Source: Prevotella bivia DSM 20514 (GTDB taxonomy: Bacteria; Bacteroidota; Bacteroidia; Bacteroidales; Bacteroidaceae). From it: a stretch of DNA of 64,000 nucleotides. Every line of letters starts with the position of its first letter. Positions within the stretch are counted from its first letter, which is position 1. The position numbers and the translations under genes are program-made. Shown here piece by piece: positions 19,272 to 28,648 of this stretch. The DNA lies in contig NZ_JH660659.1 in NCBI RefSeq assembly GCF_000262545.1, positions 191,240-255,239 on the forward strand, given 5' to 3'. The notes beneath the pieces are model-generated. The model was not told the DNA's origin. It saw only the letters and a program-made list of their open reading frames with translations, and did no database searches.

Positions 19272-21791
19272 TTATAGTATCTTATATTTAGCAAACTTCA
19301 ACAATAATTGTTTCTGCCCTATATTTTGGAAGTCAACTGTGGCTTTAACATTTTCTCCAACCCCTTCCACCTTTATAACTTTTCCTATACCAAAGCGTTG
19401 ATGTTCTATTATCGCACCTTCTGTTAGCGAATTAGTGCTAGACGTTGAATGTGAAAAATTTTTTGAGTTAGATGGGGTGTTTTGAATAACTCTACCTCCA
19501 TTTTTTATGGCTGTTGTTAACCGACACAAGTTACCACCTTCTGAAAGAATACGGCGTTTTGTGCGATCGGATAGAGGATCGATTGCTACTTCTGGACGCT
19601 TACGCTGTGTAAGCTTAGGTTGTGGATCGGCACGAAACTGACTAGCAACAGGATTATTATTTTGGAAACGACTTCCTAGTTGTTTATATTCACTTCCCCA
19701 TGGACGACTACCTGTGTAAGGTCGATTAGGTTCATAATCACGATAGTTATCAGAGTCTGATGAAGTATAACTTCTTTTTTCATCCCATGCCATTCGACGT
19801 CCACCATATCCAGTATTAGAAAAGCTAGTGCTGCTATCTTCTGATATGAATGCAGGGTCAATATCTTTGATAAAACGGCTGGGATTATCAAACTGCATTG
19901 TACCGTAACGAAAGCGATTTTTAGCATTTGTAATTATACAATGACGTTCTGCACGAGTAATGGCCACATATAGCAGTCTTCGTTCCTCTTCTATTTCTCG
20001 CTTTGAGCTTGCTGACATAGGACTAGGAAATATATTTTCTTCCAATCCTACAATAAAAACAGTGGGAAACTCAAGTCCTTTTGCAGCATGGACTGTCATA
20101 AGTGTTACTTTCGGAGAATTATCATCTGCTTTATCGGCATCTGAATAGAGCGCCACCTCTTGTAGATAATCTGTTAGATAGAGATAGTCCTCTCTACCCT
20201 CTTCTCTCCCAGTTTCTACAAAATCTTGCATTGCTGAAAGAAACTCTTCGAGATTTTCTTGGCGAGATAACGCCTCCGGGTCAGTACTTGAGTAAATATC
20301 TGCAGAAATACCACTTAGTTGAATGATATCTTTTCCTAATAGATAGGCATCTGTAGTTGAAAGGCGGTCAATAAAGTTAGAAATAAGCTCGATGAAACCG
20401 TTAATTTTTGCTAGCGTACCTTTGTTAACATTTAGATCGTATAACGATGGATTCGTAATAATCTGCCAAAGACTCACATTATTTTTTGAGGCACAATCAA
20501 CTATCTTCTGAATAGTAGTATTGCCAATGCCACGTGCAGGATAATTAATAATACGTCTAAAGGCTTCTTCATCGTCATTATTCGCAACAAGTCTGAAGTA
20601 AGCAATAATGTCTTTTATTTCTTTACGCTGGTAAAACGACAATCCACCTATAATCTTGTAGGGAACAGTCTGCTTACGCAATTCATCTTCAAAAGTTCTA
20701 CTTTGGGCATTAGTCCTATAAAGAATGGCAAAGTCGGAATAAGTAGCATTGTCTGCACGTTTTATCCTCTGTATTTCTTTAGCTACTATTAAAGCCTCTT
20801 CTTTGTCACTATAGCAAGGCTTATATTGCAACTTATCTCCTTCATCTTCTTGAGAATAAACCTCTTTTGGTATTTGTCGTTCATTATGCTTCATTAGGGA
20901 GTTAGCAGCTTGTACTATTAGCTGAGTTGAACGATAGTTACGCTCTAACTTAAAAGTTTTAGCCCCAATAAATTTTTGCTTAAAGTCTAGTATATTATCA
21001 ATATTAGCACCACGAAAAGAGTAAATACTTTGATAATCATCGCCCACTACGCAGACACGTTGATGGAGTTCTGCCAGTTGTTGAATGATGGACACCTGTG
21101 CGAAGTTGGTATCTTGGTACTCATCCACAAGGATATATTCAAATAGTGTAGCATATTTCTGCCTTACCTCCTGATTATCTCGCAATAAAACGTAGGTATT
21201 TACGAGAATATCATCGAAATCCATAGCATTAGCTTGCTTACAACGAGCTTCATATGCTTGATAAATGGAATAAATATAGGGCATACGTGCTTGTTTATCG
21301 CGGTCAATAGCCAACTTATCATGTGCATATTCTTCAGCAGTAATTAAGTGATTTTTTGCCATTGATATAAAATGATGCACTGAATTAGGCCTATATACCT
21401 TTTCATCATACCCCATTGCCTTGATTATATTCTTTAGCAGTGAGCGTGAATCGCTTTCATCATAAATAGTAAAGTTTGAATTATAGCCAATATGATGAGC
21501 TTCTGCACGAAGAATACGAGCAAAGATAGAATGGAACGTACCCATATAAAGACGATTAGTATCATGAGAATGGGTGATCTTTGCAATACGTTCTTTCATT
21601 TCACGTGCTGCCTTATTGGTAAAAGTTAACGCAAGTATATTCCATGGCTTTAATCCTTTCTCTAAAAGATAGGCTATTTTATAGGTGAGGACACGTGTTT
21701 TACCTGAACCTGCACCAGCTACAACAAGTGATGGTCCATTACAATATTCAACAGCTTCGCGCTGATAGGAGTTCAAATCGTCTAATATCAT
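19272..21791 (-). CDS. pcrA: ATP-dependent DNA helicase, UvrD/PcrA family
   Basis: 839-residue superfamily 1A helicase that unwinds DNA 3' to 5' in repair and replication restart. Motifs in order: Q-motif region LNSYQREAV (about 6-14), Walker A VVAGAGSGKT (about 23-32), motif II LVDEYQDT (about 221), motif III GDDYQSIYSFRGA (about 250), motif IV LERNYRST, motif V HAAKGLEFPTVF (about 568) and motif VI RRLLYVAITRA (about 605). A low-complexity Ser/Arg-rich linker (about 660-760) leads to a C-terminal segment with EHQRFGIGKVIKVEG, the small RNA-polymerase-binding module typical of PcrA. mtgA lies 49 bp upstream. Confidence 0.95.
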   Translation of the reverse strand: MILDDLNSYQREAVEYCNGPSLVVAGAGSGKTRVLTYKIAYLLEKGLKPWNILALTFTNKAAREMKERIAKITHSHDTNRLYMGTFHSIFARILRAEAHHIGYNSNFTIYDESDSRSLLKNIIKAMGYDEKVYRPNSVHHFISMAKNHLITAEEYAHDKLAIDRDKQARMPYIYSIYQAYEARCKQANAMDFDDILVNTYVLLRDNQEVRQKYATLFEYILVDEYQDTNFAQVSIIQQLAELHQRVCVVGDDYQSIYSFRGANIDNILDFKQKFIGAKTFKLERNYRSTQLIVQAANSLMKHNERQIPKEVYSQEDEGDKLQYKPCYSDKEEALIVAKEIQRIKRADNATYSDFAILYRTNAQSRTFEDELRKQTVPYKIIGGLSFYQRKEIKDIIAYFRLVANNDDEEAFRRIINYPARGIGNTTIQKIVDCASKNNVSLWQIITNPSLYDLNVNKGTLAKINGFIELISNFIDRLSTTDAYLLGKDIIQLSGISADIYSSTDPEALSRQENLEEFLSAMQDFVETGREEGREDYLYLTDYLQEVALYSDADKADDNSPKVTLMTVHAAKGLEFPTVFIVGLEENIFPSPMSASSKREIEEERRLLYVAITRAERHCIITNAKNRFRYGTMQFDNPSRFIKDIDPAFISEDSSTSFSNTGYGGRRMAWDEKRSYTSSDSDNYRDYEPNRPYTGSRPWGSEYKQLGSRFQNNNPVASQFRADPQPKLTQRKRPEVAIDPLSDRTKRRILSEGGNLCRLTTAIKNGGRVIQNTPSNSKNFSHSTSSTNSLTEGAIIEHQRFGIGKVIKVEGVGENVKATVDFQNIGQKQLLLKFAKYKIL

Positions 21792-21840
21792 CGTTATCTG
21801 ATTTTCTTTAGAAAAAAGAGTATGGGGTAAGAAACATTGA

Positions 21841-22530
21841 TTAATATTCTTCAGAAAAAGCAGGAATAAACGTCATCTGCTTTTCAATTTGCTTCTGACG
21901 TTTACGCATATAAAGACCTGGTGCTTTTGAAGAAAAACGACGTGGATTAGGAAGCGTACCTGCTATGAGTGCACAGTCGGATCTACTTAAATCTTTGGCA
22001 TCAAGACCAAAGTGTTGTTCTGCAACAGCTTGTACTCCATAGATACCATCTCCCATTTCTATAGAGTTTAGGTAAACTTCCATAATGCGCTGTTTGCTCC
22101 ACATTGTTTCTATGAGAAAGGTAAAATAAGCTTCAAGTCCTTTGCGCAGCCATGAGCGTCCTTGCCATAAGAATACATTTTTAGCTGTTTGCTGTGAAAT
22201 AGTAGAACCACCACGTAAGCGCTTATTACCATTTATATGCTCTTTGGCAGCTTGTTCTATAGCTTGGTAATCGAAGCCATGATGAGTAAGGAAACGCTGA
22301 TCTTCGCTAGCTATTACTGCAACAGGCATAGAGGGCGACATTTCTTTAAGTGGTTTCCACGAGTGATATAGTTTCACATGCTCACCATTTCCTATCTGTT
22401 CAAAACAGCGTGAAAGCATAAGAGGGGTAAAATAAACAGGAATAAAACGATATACGACGACACAAAGTATCGACGACACAAATAGTAGGGCTACTACCCA
22501 TCGGAATATCTTCAATATTTTCTTAACCAT
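21841..22530 (-). CDS. mtgA: Monofunctional peptidoglycan transglycosylase
   Basis: Polymerises glycan strands from lipid II. 229 residues with one N-terminal transmembrane helix (about 10-30) and a GT51 domain only. The catalytic Glu lies in ASEDQRFLTHHGFD (about 73-86), and GGSTISQQTAKN (about 107-118) and RIMEVYLNSIEMG (about 148-160) are the other donor-site motifs. There is no transpeptidase domain, hence the monofunctional call. An intrinsic terminator separates it from lrp upstream. Confidence 0.95.
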   Translation of the reverse strand: MVKKILKIFRWVVALLFVSSILCVVVYRFIPVYFTPLMLSRCFEQIGNGEHVKLYHSWKPLKEMSPSMPVAVIASEDQRFLTHHGFDYQAIEQAAKEHINGNKRLRGGSTISQQTAKNVFLWQGRSWLRKGLEAYFTFLIETMWSKQRIMEVYLNSIEMGDGIYGVQAVAEQHFGLDAKDLSRSDCALIAGTLPNPRRFSSKAPGLYMRKRQKQIEKQMTFIPAFSEEY

Positions 22531-22550
22531 AACTGATTTGCAAAGATAAC

Positions 22551-22589
22551 AAAAAAGAAGCCCACGATTTATTAGCGAGCTTCTTTTTT
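22551..22589 (-). terminator. Intrinsic terminator after the Lrp gene
   Basis: AAAAAAGAAGC at 22551-22561 and GCTTCTTTTTT at 22579-22589 are perfect complements, giving a hairpin with a U-run on the minus strand. Confidence 0.75.
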
Positions 22590-22612
22590 ATTTTAAAACA
22601 AGAAAAATATTT

Positions 22613-23134
22613 TTATTCTTGTTCGTTGTCATCGTCGTAATCATCGTCAATACCAGACTTGTTAGAGAAAGCAATGTCAGCAATTGGGAGTGAACGATCA
22701 ATAACAGCATGATATGAAATGGTACTTTCGCTACGTGATAACCCTAGAGGTTGGAGCTTATCATGTATAATCGTCATAAGATGATTATTGTTATAAGCAT
22801 AAATCTTCAAGAATAAATCATATTCACCTGTTGTATAATGACATTCTACAACTTCAGGGATTTTCTCTAATGCAGCAACAACATCTTCAAAAGCCTCTGG
22901 GTTCTTCAAATTCAAACCAATGAATGCGCAAGTTTCATAACCTACCTTTTCTGGTTCAATTAAAAATTGTGAGCCACGAATTACACCAAGATTAGTAAGC
23001 TTTTGTATTCGTTGGTGAATAGCCGCTCCACTAACATTACACTCACGAGCTACTTCCAAAAATGGAATGCGCGCATCTTCAGCAATGAGACGAAGAATTT
23101 TTTTATCAAGCTGATCTAAGCTTCTATGTGCCAT
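22613..23134 (-). CDS. Lrp/AsnC family transcriptional regulator
   Basis: 173 residues. An N-terminal helix-turn-helix (EVARECNVSGAAIHQRIQKL, about residues 25-44) is followed by the RAM/ACT-like ligand and oligomer domain (about 65-140), with ECHYTTGEYDLFLKIY as its usual core. The tail is unusually acidic, Asp/Glu-rich over the last about 14 residues. Lrp-type regulators respond to amino acids; effector and targets cannot be told here. It is a single-gene unit ended by the terminator at 22551. Confidence 0.92.
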   Translation of the reverse strand: MAHRSLDQLDKKILRLIAEDARIPFLEVARECNVSGAAIHQRIQKLTNLGVIRGSQFLIEPEKVGYETCAFIGLNLKNPEAFEDVVAALEKIPEVVECHYTTGEYDLFLKIYAYNNNHLMTIIHDKLQPLGLSRSESTISYHAVIDRSLPIADIAFSNKSGIDDDYDDDNEQE

Positions 23135-23235
23135 AAGTTTATAATATTTTTGTACAAAGTTATAAACTAAAAACTAATTATCCAAATTTATATTGATATT
23201 TATAATAAATTAAAACTTTAAGTAGGTGCAAAATA

Positions 23236-23700
23236 TTACTTCTTATCAATATCTGCAGCATAAAATATATTTAAAGCATTGCATTCACGAAGACTTTGTT
23301 TTAAATCAATAATAGTTCCCATGTCCACATCTTTATCGGCTTTAATGTTCACTATCATATTTTTACGTTGCGCAGAAGACATTGATTGATATTCTTGTAA
23401 GAAGTATTTTTTTATTTCAGGTAATGAAGCGAGTTCATCATTAAGCTGAATTTTGTTTTCATTACTAATAACATGCCCTTTATCATCAACAGCCTTACCA
23501 ATATAGATGTAATTTATCGTTGATTTTTTTTCCATTTTTGTCAATTCTTTGCCTGCTGGCTCTTGATATTTTACCTTTACATTAGCGTTTCTTATGTGTG
23601 TAACTAGCATAAAGAAAAATAGTATCGTGAAAATCAAATCTGGCAATGACGCAGTGTTTAGTACTGGAATTTCGTGATTATTGTGTCTATAGATCCCCAT
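23236..23700 (-). CDS. exbD: ExbD/TolR family protein (second copy)
   Basis: 154 residues with one N-terminal transmembrane helix. The proton-pathway Asp is in ASLPDLIFTILFFF (about residues 17-30), followed by a periplasmic domain. It lies 2 bp after the other ExbD gene and is last of four genes. ExbD forms the proton-driven motor with ExbB that energises TonB or drives Tol-type work. Confidence 0.88.
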   Translation of the reverse strand: MGIYRHNNHEIPVLNTASLPDLIFTILFFFMLVTHIRNANVKVKYQEPAGKELTKMEKKSTINYIYIGKAVDDKGHVISNENKIQLNDELASLPEIKKYFLQEYQSMSSAQRKNMIVNIKADKDVDMGTIIDLKQSLRECNALNIFYAADIDKK

Positions 23701-23702
23701 AA

Positions 23703-24242
23703 CTATTTCTCTTGACTTGTTGTAATATTGTTTACTACATAAACTTCTGATATGCGTTCAGGCACCTCTTCTTCTAGTAGAGCTTGTTGCTCTCTACTGC
23801 ATAATTCATATACTCTTCCAAACTGAGCTAATCCTCGTTTATCGCGAATGGTGTTATATGCAGAAAGGATGGCATTCTGCACTTGGAAATATTCGTTGTA
23901 TGTGGCATCGCGCTCTGTCCGAATTTGTATAAAATGCTGTGTTCCATTACGCTCTACAAAACTAAGTACACGCATTTTTATAATGTTTATAGGTGTTACT
24001 TTTCCATCTACCATTATTTCTCTACCCTTTTTTATCTGCACCGTCATAATACGATTGGTATTTATAACAGTAGGAATTTCTTTTTGCTGCTTCTTATCTA
24101 TGGGAGGTAACTTACGGTAAATTCCGTTGTTTGTTTCTATTGATGTGGTAACGAGAAAGAATATCAACAGCATAAATGAAATATCAGCTGTTGATGAAGT
24201 ATTAAGCCCAGAAACTTCCCTTTTCTTTTTCTTGAAAAACAT
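23703..24242 (-). CDS. exbD: ExbD/TolR family protein (first copy)
   Basis: 179 residues. N-terminal cytoplasmic KKKKRE, then the conserved helix with the proton-relay Asp in STADISFMLLIFFLV (about 17-31), then a periplasmic domain longer than in the second copy. Its ATG overlaps the stop codon of the preceding membrane-protein gene by one base (TAATG), showing translational coupling. Two different ExbD paralogues in one operon are common in Bacteroidetes and may form a mixed motor. Confidence 0.88.
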   Translation of the reverse strand: MFFKKKKREVSGLNTSSTADISFMLLIFFLVTTSIETNNGIYRKLPPIDKKQQKEIPTVINTNRIMTVQIKKGREIMVDGKVTPINIIKMRVLSFVERNGTQHFIQIRTERDATYNEYFQVQNAILSAYNTIRDKRGLAQFGRVYELCSREQQALLEEEVPERISEVYVVNNITTSQEK

Positions 24243-24757
24243 TATTTTTGCATTCTTCTTGATCTACGATAGCGTGTTGCACCAAAGATAACAACCACAA
24301 CCGATAATGATAACATAAGTAAAATAGTATTTACAAACATATCAGTTACTTGTAACCAAAACTTATCTGAAAAAACGATGCCATTAATTTGCATAGATGA
24401 GGTAGAACCAAACAAGAAAGTTAAGATCATTAAAACAAATGTGCCTGCAAAAACAATGTAGGTGATCTTTCTAGCTGGAATCCCATTAATAATTTTCCCC
24501 TCAACTTTTATCGTTCTAATTGATTGGTAGAGAGAATAAAACATAAAGGCAATAGTGATAAATACTAATACATACATCCAAAAGAGTACACCATCTGTTA
24601 ACAAAGGTGCATTGAATGATGCATCGTTTACAAATGGTGTATCATAACCTATCAAGTAGAAAGCAGCAAAGATAAGGACTGTAATTCCTAAAATAGCATA
24701 AAGTACTCGTTGAGATATAGCTTCTATTGATTTATTTTTCAACACTTTACCTTCCAT
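24242..24757 (-). CDS. Four-helix membrane protein of the ExbB/ExbD operon, function unknown
   Basis: 171 residues with four predicted transmembrane helices (about 16-36, 52-72, 95-115 and 137-157) and a basic C-terminus (TRYRRSRRMQK). I recognise no enzymatic or transport motif. It lies 6 bp after exbB and overlaps the first exbD, so it is translated with the motor proteins. Position in the operon suggests an accessory subunit of the proton-channel complex; this is inference. Confidence 0.8.
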   Translation of the reverse strand: MEGKVLKNKSIEAISQRVLYAILGITVLIFAAFYLIGYDTPFVNDASFNAPLLTDGVLFWMYVLVFITIAFMFYSLYQSIRTIKVEGKIINGIPARKITYIVFAGTFVLMILTFLFGSTSSMQINGIVFSDKFWLQVTDMFVNTILLMLSLSVVVVIFGATRYRRSRRMQK

Positions 24758-24763
24758 AATAAT

Positions 24764-25609
24764 TTACTTTGTTTTGTATTCCATAATAGCATCTAGCAAA
24801 GTGATAACCGACTCCTCCATTTGCGCTGTTATATGCTCTATCTTTGATAAGATATAGTTGTAAAAAATCATCAACACCAAAGCTACTATAATACCAAAGA
24901 TTGTTGTAATTAGGGCAACCTTCATTCCTGCAGCAACAATAGTTGGATTAATATCTCCTACTTGCTGAATTTGATCAAATGCCATTACCATACCTATAAC
25001 AGTACCTAGGAAACCTAGCGAAGGAGCCATAGCAATAAACAACGTTATCCAAGAGCATCCTTTTTCCAAATTAGAACTTTGCACACTACCGTAAGAGGTA
25101 ACACTGCGCTCAATATTCTCAATAGAGTCGTTAATACGTAACAAGCCTTGATAGCAAATAGACGCAACAGGTCCTTTTGTATTTCTGCTCAAGTCTTTTG
25201 CCCCTTCTATATCACCAGCTTCTATCTTATTGCTGATTCTTGCCATAAACTTTTTAGCATCAATCTCCGATAAACTAAGATAGATAATGCGTTCAATACA
25301 AAACGCTAAACCTAAAACTAGAGCGATGGCTACAAGCGACATAAAACCAGCATTACCTTCTATGAACTTTGTTTTAAGTTTTTGGTGATAACCACCGCTA
25401 TTTAGTGTAGCTGCTGTTGTTTTTGTAGTAGTAGAAGCAGTGTCCACCACTCCTGTATTATCCAAAGCCTCGTCAGATAGAGAGTCTCCTATCGCTGTTG
25501 CGACAGAGGCTTTACCATTAGAAGGTGTACTAACCTGTGCAGAAACTACAGTAAAATTACTTAGTGTAATCAGTCCTGCTATAAGAAAGCGAATAAAATT
25601 TCTTTTCAT
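24764..25609 (-). CDS. exbB: MotA/TolQ/ExbB proton channel family protein
   Basis: 281 residues. A signal-peptide-like N-terminus (cleavage near VSAQ, residue 25) and a Ser/Thr-rich stretch precede the three-helix ExbB core: first core helix about 88-110, then the cytoplasmic domain, then APSLGFLGTVIGMVMAF (about 192-208) and ALITTIFGIIVALVLMIF (about 233-250). Energises outer membrane transport with ExbD and TonB. First gene of the operon, immediately downstream of tRNA-Ser. Confidence 0.93.
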   Translation of the reverse strand: MKRNFIRFLIAGLITLSNFTVVSAQVSTPSNGKASVATAIGDSLSDEALDNTGVVDTASTTTKTTAATLNSGGYHQKLKTKFIEGNAGFMSLVAIALVLGLAFCIERIIYLSLSEIDAKKFMARISNKIEAGDIEGAKDLSRNTKGPVASICYQGLLRINDSIENIERSVTSYGSVQSSNLEKGCSWITLFIAMAPSLGFLGTVIGMVMAFDQIQQVGDINPTIVAAGMKVALITTIFGIIVALVLMIFYNYILSKIEHITAQMEESVITLLDAIMEYKTK

Positions 25610-25631
25610 CTTAATTCTATATTTTTATTTG

Positions 25632-25719
25632 CGGAAAGAGGGGGATTCGAACCCCCGAAACGCTTTTGGCGTTTACACGCTTTCCAGGCGTGCCTCTTCA
25701 ACCACTCGAGCATCTTTCC
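25632..25719 (-). tRNA. tRNA-Ser (anticodon GGA)
   Basis: 88-nt class II tRNA. Acceptor GGAAAGA pairs with TCTTTCC, the anticodon stem CACGC/GCGTG encloses loop CTGGAAA, a long variable arm is present, and the T arm is GGGGGTTCGAATCCCCC. CCA is not encoded. It lies between tatD and exbB on the same strand. Confidence 0.97.
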
Positions 25720-25750
25720 TTATATTAAAACATCTAATATTCAATGCATG

Positions 25751-26557
25751 TTAGACAAATGCTAAGGGAAATATCCGCTTCACGTTATTATTCGTTATGT
25801 CAGCTAGCTCTTCTTTGCTCACTTTATACGCATCGGCTAAGACTTCCCAAACCCTTGCTACGTATGCACTTTCATTGCGATTACCACGGAAAGGTGCTGG
25901 TGCCATGTAGGGACTATCGGTTTCCAATACAAGACGATTGAGTGGCACAGCCTTAGGTAAATCTTCACGTAAATGGCTTGATTTAAATGTAGCTACACCA
26001 CCCACACCAAGACTAAACTTATCGAATTGTAAGAAGTCTTCTGCTTCCTTAATATTCCCAGTAAAACAATGAAATACTCCTCCTGGTAGCTCTTTCATGT
26101 AAGGTTTCATTTGATGTATCATTTCGTTTTGTGCCTTTCTGCAATGAATCATTAACGGGAGTCCTTTCTCCATACTCCATTGCATCATCTCTTCGAAAAC
26201 AAGTATTTGCTCCTTTTCAAACTCACGCGACCAATAGAAATCTAAGCCAACTTCTCCTACTGCAATAATTCTCATTTCATCGCGCTTTCTTGCTTCAATT
26301 GCCCCATTTAATCGGAGTTTCATCTTTCGCAATACTTCTGTATAATCACCTTTTACCTCTTCAGGGTGCAACCCTATCATAGGGTAGCAATATCCTGGAT
26401 ACTGATTGCAAATATCAATAACCGAGTCAACGGTGGCTAAATCTATTGAGGGAATGAAGATTTTTTTTACTCCAGTCTCCTTTGCCCTTGCAATTACTTC
26501 AGGTAAGTCTTCGCTATAATCCTCCACGTCAAGGTGGGCATGTGTATCTATAATCAT
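25751..26557 (-). CDS. tatD: TatD family DNase / metal-dependent hydrolase
   Basis: 268 residues, a TIM-barrel of the amidohydrolase superfamily. Metal ligands are in IDTHAHLD (about 3-10), VGEVGLDFYW (about 100-109), MIHCRKA (about 135) and the signature ETDSPYMAP (about 212-220). TatD enzymes have 3'-5' exonuclease/DNase activity and were first linked to the Tat operon only by position. The 16-bp gap to the polyprenyl synthase gene upstream implies one transcript. Confidence 0.95.
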   Translation of the reverse strand: MIIDTHAHLDVEDYSEDLPEVIARAKETGVKKIFIPSIDLATVDSVIDICNQYPGYCYPMIGLHPEEVKGDYTEVLRKMKLRLNGAIEARKRDEMRIIAVGEVGLDFYWSREFEKEQILVFEEMMQWSMEKGLPLMIHCRKAQNEMIHQMKPYMKELPGGVFHCFTGNIKEAEDFLQFDKFSLGVGGVATFKSSHLREDLPKAVPLNRLVLETDSPYMAPAPFRGNRNESAYVARVWEVLADAYKVSKEELADITNNNVKRIFPLAFV

Positions 26558-26573
26558 AATAACCCTCCTTGGC

Positions 26574-27548
26574 TTACTTTTTGCGACGCATTAATCCTTG
26601 TACAAAATTTATCAATTCTTGCTTGCGTTCATCACTCACAGATACCTTTGTTAGGTATTTTTTGCTTTCTTCAAAATAGCAGTCTATTTTATCTAATGCC
26701 ATTTTGTCTATGCCTATTTCCGAATATAATCTAGTTACTGCTTTTACCTTTTCTTCCGCCTTAAATGATTCTTTATTAATCCAGCTAACTAGCTCGTTTC
26801 TCTGCTCTTTTGTAGCTTTATTAAAGGCATTAATTAACATATATGTCTTCTTGTTCGAGATAATATCGCCACCTATCTGCTTACCGAATACGGAAGGATC
26901 TCCATATACATCAAGATAATCGTCTTGCAATTGAAAAGCTAAACCTATCTTCTCGCCAAAGATATACAAATTGCGTGCATCTTCTTCAGAAGCCTCTGCT
27001 AAGATTGCACCCATTTTCAAAGCACAAGCCAATAGTACACTTGTTTTTAAACGTATCATTTCAATATATTCAGCTTCTGTAACATCATTACGATGTTCAA
27101 ATTCCATATCGAGTTGTTGCCCTTCACCTATCTCTAGTGCTGTTACTGTAAATAAGTTGAGCAAGGCTTTCAATTGTGCAGGATCGCCACTTGCTATACG
27201 TTCAAAGGCTAGTACAAGCATAGTATCGCCAGAGAGGATAGCTGCATTAGCATTCCATTTTTCATGCACAGTTTGATGCCCTCGGCGTAAAGGAGCATTG
27301 TCCATCAAATCGTCGTGTAGTAAGGTATAGTTATGGTATGTTTCCAAACCACATGCTTGTGCCAAAATATCTTCAGGATTATCCTTATAAAGATTATATG
27401 CCAAGAGCATTAACACGGGGCGAATGCGTTTTCCTCCTAAAGAAAGCACATATTTTATAGGTTCATACAAACTCTTTGGCTCACGCTCATAAGCTAAATT
27501 CGCTATATATTGATTTACTTTGTCAAGTATTTCTTCTGAGTTATACAT
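26574..27548 (-). CDS. Polyprenyl diphosphate synthase (trans-isoprenyl)
   Basis: 324 residues. The two Asp-rich motifs are LLHDDLMDNAPLRRG (about 76-90) and LQDDYLDVYGD (about 206-216), and GGKRIRPVL (about 34-42) is the usual N-terminal IPP site. It condenses isopentenyl diphosphate with an allylic primer. The residues in front of the first motif (HNYT) include an aromatic side chain, which in this family shortens the product, so a farnesyl or geranylgeranyl product is possible; chain length is not settled by sequence. Confidence 0.92.
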   Translation of the reverse strand: MYNSEEILDKVNQYIANLAYEREPKSLYEPIKYVLSLGGKRIRPVLMLLAYNLYKDNPEDILAQACGLETYHNYTLLHDDLMDNAPLRRGHQTVHEKWNANAAILSGDTMLVLAFERIASGDPAQLKALLNLFTVTALEIGEGQQLDMEFEHRNDVTEAEYIEMIRLKTSVLLACALKMGAILAEASEEDARNLYIFGEKIGLAFQLQDDYLDVYGDPSVFGKQIGGDIISNKKTYMLINAFNKATKEQRNELVSWINKESFKAEEKVKAVTRLYSEIGIDKMALDKIDCYFEESKKYLTKVSVSDERKQELINFVQGLMRRKK

Positions 27549-27613
27549 AACTTTATTACATTTTTAAATTAAAGTTTTACTTGAATATTAGCTATTCATC
27601 CTAATTGATCAGT

Positions 27614-28408
27614 TTATAATTTAAAGACTACAGGTATTTCCACCATTGATTTGCATGGCTTATTTTTCGATAAACCTGGTTTCCATTTTCCCATACTGTT
27701 TACTACTCTTAGAACTTCAGCTTCCATATTCTTATCCTTGCTATTTTTTATTTTAATGGCACTTACGATACCATTTTCAGAGATGATAAACGAAACATTG
27801 ACAATTCCCTCTACACCTGCTTCTTTTGATGCAACAGGGTATTGTAGCGACTTGGTAAGCCATTTCATAAACTCTACCCATCCTCCTGGAGGAGTAGGGG
27901 TCTCTGATAAAATACGTTTGCTAACTTTATCATCATAACGTTCTATATCTTTTACAGCATCATCGTCCGACATCTTTGTCGTTGGCTTCTTTGCCTCTTG
28001 CTCTACCTTTGGAACAGGAGGAAGCACGATGGGATTGCTAGAAAGTATAATATCATTGCTCACTTGCGGAGCGGCTGTTACCTTGTCATTCGACAGCATA
28101 CTACCATTACTATGTGGTGTTACCTTAACTGGTGTATCGCTTCGTTTTATGTTCAACATATCTTCCACTGTAGGCTTCTCATCATTCTTTTGTTTTGCCA
28201 CATTGGTCTGATCTATGGCAGGAAGCATATCTAAGCTGTGAAGCCGAACAGAGGTTATTTTCTTTGCATCCTCATTATTATCGCTTCCACCATTAGAGGT
28301 ATATTCCATTGCTACAAAGAAAGCCGACAAAGCAATGATAAGTCCTAGCATAAAACCCACCCATCGCTTATTTTCTAAATCTGCTTGCTTTGATTTCTTT
28401 ATTTCCAA
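27614..28408 (-). CDS. tonB: TonB family energy transducer
   Basis: 264 residues. A single N-terminal transmembrane helix (about 17-38), a Pro/Lys-rich periplasmic spacer (about 60-170) and a C-terminal TonB domain (about 180-264) with the core YPVASKEAGVEGIVNVSF and KWKPGL. It couples the ExbB/ExbD motor to outer membrane receptors such as the two in this window. It lies two genes upstream of the exbB operon, separated by tatD and the prenyl synthase. Confidence 0.92.
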   Translation of the reverse strand: MEIKKSKQADLENKRWVGFMLGLIIALSAFFVAMEYTSNGGSDNNEDAKKITSVRLHSLDMLPAIDQTNVAKQKNDEKPTVEDMLNIKRSDTPVKVTPHSNGSMLSNDKVTAAPQVSNDIILSSNPIVLPPVPKVEQEAKKPTTKMSDDDAVKDIERYDDKVSKRILSETPTPPGGWVEFMKWLTKSLQYPVASKEAGVEGIVNVSFIISENGIVSAIKIKNSKDKNMEAEVLRVVNSMGKWKPGLSKNKPCKSMVEIPVVFKL

Positions 28409-28648
28409 AGTTTAAAATATTTTTTTTGAGATCTCCTGTTCTATAGAGAAATGATCAACGGCTTTATTCTGCTAGCATTACTAGTGAAAGTCATCAGACG
28501 ACCGTTTTTCAAACCACAAAATTAAGAAGATATTCGGAAAAAGATGTAACTTTGTGGAGAATTTAAAATTGATTATAAGAAAAAAAATGTTTCTTGTAAT
28601 CATTCTTAATAAAGATAGTTGGATCTAAAATTATAAAACAACAAAAAT

